DNA of 64,000 nucleotides, from positions 93,898 through 157,897 of the forward strand of contig NZ_JNZD01000028.1 in NCBI RefSeq assembly GCF_000725495.1, written 5' to 3'. The notes under the pieces were generated by a model that saw only the letters and a program-made list of their open reading frames with translations, searched no databases and was not told the DNA's origin. Positions 62,722 to 64,000 of this stretch are shown one piece after another. Positions within the stretch are counted from its first letter, which is position 1. Every line of letters starts with the position of its first letter. This DNA is from Streptomyces aureus (GTDB lineage Bacteria; Actinomycetota; Actinomycetes; Streptomycetales; Streptomycetaceae). The translations under genes and the position numbers were made by a program.

Positions 62722-62991
62722 GTGCGCCACCGTTCGTTCCTGGCCGCCCTTGTGCTGGCCGCTCTCGCGCTTGTTGCGGGCTGTTCCGATGATGACGCGG
62801 GAAGCTCCTCCGGTGCCTCGACCGGTGTTGATCAGTGCGTCGACGCGATCCTTGCGAACCCGGACGGCAGTACGCCAGACGAATGTGCAGGCCTGTCACC
62901 CGAGGAGCAGGACGAGGCGAAGGACGCAGTGGAGATCAACTTGGAGCTCCGGCAGAAGGGGCGGGACAACGCCCGCGACCTGGTCGGCTGA
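62722..62991 (+). CDS. Small lipoprotein, 89 aa
   Basis: GTG 62722 with GGGGGAGA 4 bases upstream is preferred over the earlier GTG 62683. The start gives MRHRSFLAALVLAALALVAG-C: a lipoprotein signal with lipobox LVAGC (Cys at about 21), then a Ser/Asp-rich linker (SDDDAGSSSGAS). The mature part is acidic, with a Cys pair (VDQCVDAILANPDG, PDECAGLSPEEQDE), and ends KGRDNARDLVG. It is exported and anchored to the outer face of the membrane; function unknown. Confidence 0.75.
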   Translation: MRHRSFLAALVLAALALVAGCSDDDAGSSSGASTGVDQCVDAILANPDGSTPDECAGLSPEEQDEAKDAVEINLELRQKGRDNARDLVG

Positions 62992-63038
62992 TCCGGTTCG
63001 GGCGTGTCCGCGGCCGCCTGGCGGTGAGGGGTGATGCT

Positions 63039-63059
63039 GCCCGCACCTGAGAGGCGGGC
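63039..63059 (+). terminator. Short hairpin after the lipoprotein gene
   Basis: GCCCGC (63039-63044) and GCGGGC (63054-63059) enclose a 9-base loop 48 bases past the stop codon. Confidence 0.35.
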
Positions 63060-63119
63060 CTCATCCGCTGCTCCTGGTAGTCCGAGACGCCACCAGCCCA
63101 GAGTCGATGACGCTGACGG

Positions 63120-63502
63120 GGGCTTGTGCGTTCCGGTGCGCCGCGCCCTGGCGACCGGCACCGTCCTGGCGGAGGCGCGGGTCACCATCCCGCGCGGCTC
63201 GTAGAGGGCGCTGTGACGCACGAGGCTGCGGGCTCTGACGGCGTGCCCGGAGTTGCATGAGAGCGAGGGGAACAGCCGGCCCTCTGCTTCGGCCAACTGT
63301 TCTGCGGCGGCGCGTATAGAGGAGAGGTAGGCGAGGCCATAGCGGTGTGCTGTCCAGGACACGTAGTGACGTGTCGTCGGTTGTGCGCCTGCCGAGCCGG
63401 GCCCAGAGCTGGTGTGCCAGCGGGCCCTCGTCGGGGTGGTCGAGGCGCACGGTCGGGAGCGCGGCGACGAGGGTGGGGATGAGGGTGGTGGCGGTCTTGG
63501 CC
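63120..63502 (-). pseudogene. Decayed minus-strand sequence of unknown type
   Basis: Coding-like pieces ATTLIPTLVAALPTVRLDHP and LAHQLWARLGRRTTDD are followed, after a shift, by AHRYGLAYLSSIRAAAEQLA and SLSCNSGHAVRARSLV. No start or family is seen. It overlaps nothing intact. Confidence 0.25.
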
Positions 63503-63769
63503 GGGCTCAAGCCGGGTCGGGGGCTGTACACCAACGTGGAGTTCTGCGCCGGAGTGGTCATGGACCTCTGCGGGCTGCCCCGCGAGATGTTCACCGCGAC
63601 GTTTGCCGCTGTCCGTGTGGTCGGCTGGAGCGCCAACATCATGGAGCAGGCGAGGGACGCGAAGATTATCCGCGTGCTGGCCGGCTACGGGGGGCCTCAA
63701 ACGAGAGGTCCAGCACCGGTCGGGGCTGGACCTCGGGAGGTTTCTATCGAGCGCTTCGGCCTGGGTTGA
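63503..63769 (+). pseudogene. Citrate synthase C-terminal fragment
   Basis: A start-less frame reads GRGLYTNVEFCAGVVMDLCG, LPREMFTATFAAVRVVGWSA and NIMEQARDAKIIR. This is the C-terminal catalytic end of citrate synthase: the NVEF motif and the VGWSAxxxEQ...KIIR segment. After KIIR the sequence drifts from the family (VLAGYGGPQT) to a stop at 63769. The first ~300 residues are absent. It shows capture and decay of a metabolic gene copy. Confidence 0.7.
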
Positions 63770-63922
63770 GCGCCGGCGCCGCGTCGTGCAGGAACATGAG
63801 CAACCCTGGCCTCGGCAGAGTCAGAGAGTGCGCCTGTGCCCGAGGGAGCTTTGCTGGTGTCAGGTGCGGTTTCCGCGCGGGGGTCGGGCAAGTGCTCGGC
63901 GGCCTAGGCGGTTTCGTTTGGA
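63770..63922. other. Short gap
   Basis: No feature is seen between the citrate synthase fragment and the IS5 transposase stop. Confidence 0.3.
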
Positions 63923-64000
63923 TCATCGTGCGGACCAGAGGAAGATGCCGGCGACGTGGAGTCCGGCCAGGTAGATGGTCGCTGTCTTCTCGTAGCGGGT
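63923..64000 (-). CDS. IS5-family transposase, C-terminal end (cut by window edge)
   Basis: The minus strand entering from the right reads TRYEKTATIYLAGLHVAGIF then LWSAR and a stop at 63923. This is the closing segment of IS5-family DDE transposases (after VERCFNRLKQWRGIA). The rest lies beyond the window, so intactness cannot be judged. Confidence 0.8.
   Translation of the reverse strand, partial: TRYEKTATIYLAGLHVAGIFLWSAR

Overview
The window is very GC-rich, with third-position GC bias, frequent GTG starts, Gly-rich NTPases, Sec-dependent Rhs/LamG proteins, TerD and CoiA-like proteins. These point to Streptomyces or a close actinobacterial relative. There are no housekeeping genes. Most of the sequence is conflict or defence genes separated by broken genes and mobile-element scars, as in a Streptomyces chromosome arm, a genomic island or a linear plasmid.

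Left part (1-17 kb): a SUKH (SMI1/KNR4) gene, small unknown genes and a HEAT-like protein precede a polymorphic-toxin locus. A secreted LamG protein (4328-8182) is followed by a secreted Rhs/YD-repeat protein (8281-14821) that ends in a papain-fold Tox-PL deamidase-like tip and carries one frameshift near 11475. A small immunity candidate (14823-15086) starts 1 base after the toxin stop. Next comes a 1.44 kb segment bounded by 23-bp inverted repeats; it holds an Imm32-type gene and an IS5-type transposase.

Middle (17-28 kb): an HTH-NB-ARC-TPR STAND protein, an XRE regulator paired with a small membrane protein, and a two-gene unit of small membrane protein plus STAND-TPR NTPase. An internally deleted IS256-type element follows.

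28-44 kb: three eroded tyrosine-recombinase C-termini (28.1, 39.7 and 44.3 kb) divide the region. Between the first two lie a sigma-70-like factor overlapping a partner gene, a two-TM protein, an XRE regulator, two CoiA-like proteins and an HTH/coiled-coil membrane protein. Between the second and third lies a pair: a nuclease-like STAND NTPase and an unknown 383-aa protein.

44-58 kb: a defence cluster. Three proteins carry the Rx4H motif of HEPN RNases (44673-46004, 47509-48705 and 55925-57940). One 2114-aa protein joins an N-terminal PD-(D/E)xK-like domain to a STAND NTPase core and a long tail. A tRNA-like, hairpin-rich segment lies between the last HEPN gene and the 2114-aa gene.

58-64 kb: IS and gene scraps, an 819-aa fusion of HTH, coiled coil, DUF742-like winged helix and TerD, a divergent 55-aa membrane protein, a small lipoprotein, a citrate synthase scrap and the end of an IS5-family transposase.

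Most STAND, HEPN and HTH genes look intact, while the recombinases, transposons and metabolic scraps around them are broken. This suggests repeated insertion into one site with selection keeping the conflict genes. All functions are read from sequence motifs and remembered family features; no search was run.
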